Source: Otis tarda
Lineage: Eukaryota; Chordata; Aves; Otidiformes; Otididae
NCBI GenBank assembly: GCA_026413225.1
Contig: CM048575.1
Coordinates: forward strand, 2,942,001-3,006,000
Direction of reading: 5' to 3'
DNA length: 64,000 nt
Shown: positions 59,886 through 64,000 of the stretch, piece by piece
How the letters are laid out: the number at the start of each line of letters is the position of its first letter
Position numbering within the stretch: position 1 is the first letter of the stretch
Notes under the pieces: model-generated
Told to the model about the DNA's origin: nothing
Seen by the model: only the letters and a program-made list of their open reading frames with translations
Databases searched by the model: none
Position numbers and translations under genes: made by a program

Positions 59886-60420
59886 CAAACGAGATAAATT
59901 CAGGGTTAGCGGGTAGCACAGAGGAAAGCACACAACCAGCAGTTGGTAATGTGGGTAAATACTCAGGCCTGGGAAATTTCAGGAACAGCAAACGTTTCCC
60001 TGAATCTCTGGGTTTCATTTGAACAATCGCACCCAGCAAACACAAGGGCTGCCACCTGGGCCGGGAGAGCCTCAGGGCGAATCCTCTCCAAAGCAGGGTT
60101 TTCCCAAGTCACGCAATGACTCCAGGAGCAGGAACTTCGTAGCGAGGTCCAAATTTCCTAGCTTGGATTGAAGCAAAAGGAAAAATAAACTGGTTTGCGA
60201 TTTGTAACGGTACGAATCTTTTCAGGATTGTGTGGCCCCAAAGTAAAAGTAAAAAAAACCCCAAAACATTATGAACTTATAAAGGCACAGAACTGTTCAG
60301 CGCTGTGTGATGCATTTGTACTTCTGTGAGAGAGTATCTTGATGAGGAAAATCAAGTCTTATGCCTCAGGACACCAGGATATGTTTCTTGGGGTCAGGAA
60401 GCACCTTTTCACCACCAGCT

Positions 60421-60840
60421 GAGGACGGGCTGGATTTCGTTTCCTTTTTCACTAACTACAAGGTTTTCAGCCACTCTCCGCCCAGACCAAAAGCCAATGA
60501 CCCGGCGACGGCTGCTCTGGCACGAGGTAAAGCACATCTGGATCGTCTCCCCCAGCCAAACCCGTACACTGTAGGAGACAGCTGACAAGCAATCGACAGG
60601 GCGATGGCACATCGCGCACAGGCGTGCACGGCGCACCGCGCTTCGCCGGGGCTGGGAGGGAATCCCTGCGTTTCTGCGGGAAGGGGAAGGCGTGGGCGAT
60701 GAGACACTGGCAGCGCTCAGTAAGTCTCAGAGCCCGCTGCCTAAGTGAGACGTTGACAGAAACAAAAGAAACCCCTTTAGGAAATCTCTCCCCCTCCTCC
60801 TGGAAGAGGGCGAGGGTTTTGTTCGGGGCGGGGGAAGCGG
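60421..60840. promoter_or_regulatory. CpG island
   Basis: About 31 CpGs in 420 bp (roughly 7 per 100 bp), densest at 60601-60700 (CATCGCGCACAGGCGTGCAC and GGCGCACCGCGCTTCGCCGG). Surrounding sequence is AT-rich on both sides. It is compatible with a promoter or unmethylated regulatory island. No exon could be fixed, and open frames here (130 codons at 60624-61016) have no domain. Confidence 0.6.
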
Positions 60841-60944
60841 AAGGTTTGCATACATTTCAAGCCTCAGCCGAAATACAAAGTGCTTTTTGTGAACGCAAGA
60901 GAAAAGGACGTGAAGCAGGCAGAAAAGGAGGAGGAAGAGCAGGG

Positions 60945-61110
60945 GAAGGATGCCTCAATACAAAAAAGCTTAGCCTGATAAAATATTTAGGACGGGCTCA
61001 CACATCAGAATATTAATGCTCTGCATTCCTTGTGCTTGCACTCTGTTGATCTTCATTCTCCAGTGACCTTGTTTACAGTATCTGAATTTGCAGTCTGCAT
61101 TTTAATAAGG
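60945..61110. promoter_or_regulatory. AT-rich candidate noncoding element
   Basis: AAAAAGCTTAGCCTGATAAA, ATATTTAGGACGGG, CAGAATATTAATGCTCTGC and TGCATTTTAATAAGGCCC form a non-repetitive AT-rich stretch directly after a CpG island. Inference only. Confidence 0.25.
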
Positions 61111-61189
61111 CCCTGAGAGAAGGTCTGAGACACAGCGTCTCACTGAACCAACTTCAAAACCCTCCTCCAAATGGTGGAAATTCTGCAGG

Positions 61190-61610
61190 GTGGGATCCGG
61201 CTCAGGGGTGCCCAGTGCCTCACGCCGGCGGAGGGCAGACCCTCCAGAGACTGCCAGGTCAGCCACCACCACCTGGGACGGGGCAACCAGGGCAGCATGG
61301 AGGGGCTTCTCCGTGCAATTAATTAATTTTCCTTCCCGCCTTGCTCAAAGGTTCGGTGGAAGCCTGGCCTCCTCCGCACGGGGCAGGCAGCCCCTGCGCA
61401 AGGGCTGGTCCCCTTCCTCTCCCCACGGTTGTCATCAGGTGACCCCTGGGAGATCGACCGGCCGCTCCCCACGGGCTCTGCCAGCCAGCGCAGAGCTAAG
61501 CAGGTGGAAGTGATGGAGAGCCATGGTCCCCTCAGCAGGCACAGGAGCGGTCTGGAGGCAGCTGCTGTCTCCTGCAGCCGCCGGGAGAGCGGAGCGTGTT
61601 CCCGAAGCTG
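61190..61610. promoter_or_regulatory. CpG-rich patch, moderate
   Basis: About 22 CpGs in 420 bp (roughly 5 per 100 bp), interrupted by GCAATTAATTAATTTTCC at 61315-61332. Density is lower than in the other islands, so the boundaries are soft. Confidence 0.4.
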
Positions 61611-61942
61611 GATTGCCTAATGGGCTGTGAGCGGGGCTCAGCAGGCAGAGCCCGGGCTCCAGGGCTGTGTGTTTGTCACAGCTTTTGGCTGCTTCCACAG
61701 AGACACTGTTGAAGATGGAAGCATGCAGGAGGGCAGACGGAGCCAGGGAGCTTTCCCTGGGGACGTGCCAGTGTCCAGCTCTGCGTTCTTGGGGACTGCC
61801 AGGATCTGACCCACCTGAGCCAAGCCACCTGGACATGAGATTGCGATGGCACGGGGCCTGTCCTGCACCAGTCCACATCCACCCAGCAGAGGGTGGTGGC
61901 TGCCCGTGGACACACTGGTTGTGCAGCTTGGGGGTGGCTGGT

Positions 61943-62014
61943 GTGCAAGGACATGCTGGGCTGTGCATGGGACTCCCCGTGCAAGGACACTCTGGGCTAT
62001 GCATGGGGCTCCCC
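61943..62014 (+). repeat. 36-bp tandem duplication
   Basis: Two adjacent units begin GTGCAAGGACA and end CTCCCC (61943-61978 and 61979-62014), with a few substitutions between them. Minor local duplication in GC-rich DNA. Confidence 0.85.
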
Positions 62015-64000
62015 GGGACTGGTGGGGTCCTGCACAGTGGGACAGCAGCTGACAGCTCCTACGAAGCCTTGCTGTCCCCAGGGACAGCCCTGCCCTGCTT
62101 GCCTACGGTGCTACGTGCTATGAGGTTGGTGCGGTGCCCAGGCACAGTCGGTACGCTGGCACCGCAGCGCTATGTGGGAGCAGAAAAATAACAACAGGGC
62201 ATCTGGGGTTTTTGGAACAATTGCCTTGAAAGCCAGTATTGGAAATTAGCTTGAGGACAGTCACACCCTTTCAAATACCCAGATCCAAACATTTGAAGGG
62301 TGGGGGAGACCCTTCCCCAATTCCATCCCACTCCTACTTGTTTTCACTTTTAGAAGAAGCAGGAATGCTCCATGATGTGAAAAGGCATCATCCCTCCTCA
62401 CCATCCACACCATCTCTCCTCCTCAGCCTGACCATGGATCAGTTCTGTGCTGTGCCAGGCAGGGGACTGCACACACCAGCATCCTGGAAAGCCAGCCCAG
62501 GTCGTGCTGCAGCATGGTCAGGGTGGCAGGAGCCAGGAGGTCAGGCTTCATTTTGCATCTACACAGCACTTCGCCTGTTTTTACTCTGACACCAATGAAT
62601 GAATCGTCACGGAGACTGTGGGAGGGAAGGGAGGGTGCTTTTTTTCTCTTTTAGAGATAGGAAAATACAATATGTAGTCATTGGCAAAGCAAAGATAAGA
62701 ACTTAGAGCAGCTTCCTTCTGGCCTTACCTTTCCGATTGCAATAACGCCTCAGTATCCGCAGCTGGCTGGGTGCTTCCACTGGCACTGTCCAGGCTCCTG
62801 AAGGAGACCTTCACTGCTTTACCCCTGCTTTCCCTCGGGAAAAGCCAGTCAGGTCTTCCCCTTTGACTCCTCACAGATAAATAGCTGAGGGTAATGCATC
62901 ATCTTGCCTGAGGAGTCGTATGGCCCTATGTCACACAGGGTCCCCTCTTGCCGGGACAATGATGAGCTCCACTGCCTGGCGTTCCTCATCCCTGCAAAAA
63001 GGGAAGACTTGCTGCTGGGTCTGGAGGGGCACCGCAGCCCTGCGATGGCCAGCAAAGCAGGGAAAACTTGCAGCTCCAGCTCAGGACATAGTCGTTGTCC
63101 TGACAGAGGTTCAGGACTATTTTCAAGAGCAACAAGGGATGTTCTCTCCTCTCAAGCCACCTTTCTGCCATCTCTGAAGAGCTCCAGGCACAGACGTGTA
63201 CCATGTACACTCTCCTCAGCGTGTTCTCAGCTTGCTTGGGTTTGCGCGCAACATGAGGACAGGCTGGCGACGTTTGGCCCTGCAGCTTCCTGCTTCCTCG
63301 ACCACTGCTTGCTCGCCTCCTGCCACTTGCATTTTTTTTTATTCCGGAACTGAATTTGAATTCCAAAATATTACAGGAGGGATCTTGTGCATTCACTTGT
63401 TCTGGAGGCAGTTTCCCCCAACACCATCCTTGCCACTGACTTCTGCACACCTGGCTGTAAGTCACCTTCCTGGCAGATGCCAAGAGCTGAGCTGGGTGTC
63501 CGTGTTCCCACCGTGGTCAGTGCAGATCTGGTCAATCCAATCACTGGACCTTAGAGTATGGTTCAGGACAGACTTCCCACTGTGTCATGCAACACGCGGC
63601 GCTGTAAGGCTCGGATCTCTCTTGGTTTAACACAAACAACAGTGCACTGGAGCAGGTAAGGCATTGTTTTGATGGCATTTGATGATCCAAGTAAAGGGAA
63701 GGTGCGATGAAAGCACCATCATTCCGATCCGAGCCTCCATCAGAGCTCAAACTTGCACAACCTGCAGTGGTCACTGGTGTTTTGCAGAGGAGGCAAAAAT
63801 GCAGCTGGGAGATATCTCCGATGCAGCACAGACCCAGAGGCAGTTTTACTCCCTCCTTGACTGCTTCTGTGCATCAGTTGCACTACAAATTGGGAAATGT
63901 TCAAGAGGTGGTAAAATAAACCTTAGCACTTCTTAACAACATTTTTAGAAGTCCCGTGTGGACTGGGACCCACAGTCATGCTGAGGATGGACTGAGGAAG
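62015..64000. other. Right edge, gene-free stretch
   Basis: No exon recognised. Frames up to 174 codons (61667-62191 plus) and 165 codons (62986-63483 minus) lack recognisable domains and overlap frames on the other strand. Besides the SINE relic at 62.6 kb no repeat is identified. Confidence 0.5.
62550..62730 (+). mobile_element. MIR-like SINE relic
   Basis: TTGCATCTACACAGCACTTC, CAATGAATGAATCGTCACGG, TTTAGAGATAGGAAAATAC and GTCATTGGCAAAGCAAAG followed by AGAACTTAGAGCAGC track, in order, an old amniote SINE consensus (TAGCACTT, TGAATGAATCCTCAC, TTTTACAGATAGGGAAACT, GTCAGTGGCAAAGC, AGAACCCAG). The copy is diverged with a short insertion of GGGAGGGAAGG-type sequence. Confidence 0.55.

Noticed and set aside
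1-64000. tRNA genes, CRISPR arrays, bacterial operons, telomeric or satellite arrays
   Set aside because: No tRNA B-box with fitting cloverleaf, no regularly spaced repeats, no bacterial gene layout, and no TTAGGG arrays or long satellites were seen.

Overview
The window reads as vertebrate, almost certainly bird, nuclear DNA with no protein-coding exon, tRNA, rRNA or other classical gene that I can support. The bird call rests on repeats. Six copies of the avian CR1 LINE 3' end are present, some ending in the CR1 tail (tandem ATTCTATGA-like octamers). There is also one solo endogenous-retrovirus LTR of a type common in bird genomes. No mammalian repeats such as Alu or L1 were noticed. The many short open frames carry no domain I recognise, often overlap on both strands, and in several cases are antisense readings of CR1. 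Introns or exons of a large gene cannot be excluded by eye.

Layout. 1-8.9 kb is single-copy DNA with a small CpG-rich patch near 0.9 kb, AT-rich blocks and minor tandem repeats. 8.94-9.46 kb is a solo LTR with a near-perfect 5-bp target duplication. 10.1-10.9 kb holds an ancient CR1 relic followed by a younger CR1 copy. 10.9-17.7 kb is single-copy with purine-rich simple sequence. 17.7-18.5 kb is an old antisense CR1 relic followed by a younger sense copy. 18.5-34.4 kb is mostly single-copy, with one CR1 at 24.7 kb. 34.4-38.2 kb is the CR1-richest part (three copies, one about 580 bp). 38.2-50.3 kb has a possible conserved noncoding block, old SINE-like and LINE relics, and one of two AT-rich segments dense in TTTTGA/TCAAAA words. 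50.4-62 kb is different: at least five CpG-dense patches alternate with AT-rich, homeodomain-motif-rich blocks, and no young CR1 copy is present.

Interpretation (inference). The right third looks like regulatory DNA, possibly a promoter or first-exon region or enhancers of a developmental gene whose coding sequence lies outside the window or was not recognised. The left two thirds look like ordinary bird intergenic or intronic DNA with successive layers of CR1/L3-type LINE insertion: very old relics (10.1, 17.7, 46.2, 49.2 and 53.7 kb), then younger 5'-truncated CR1 tails. I found no convincing new biological system. The most useful leads are the CpG/AT-rich block at 50.4-62 kb and the ancient repeats.
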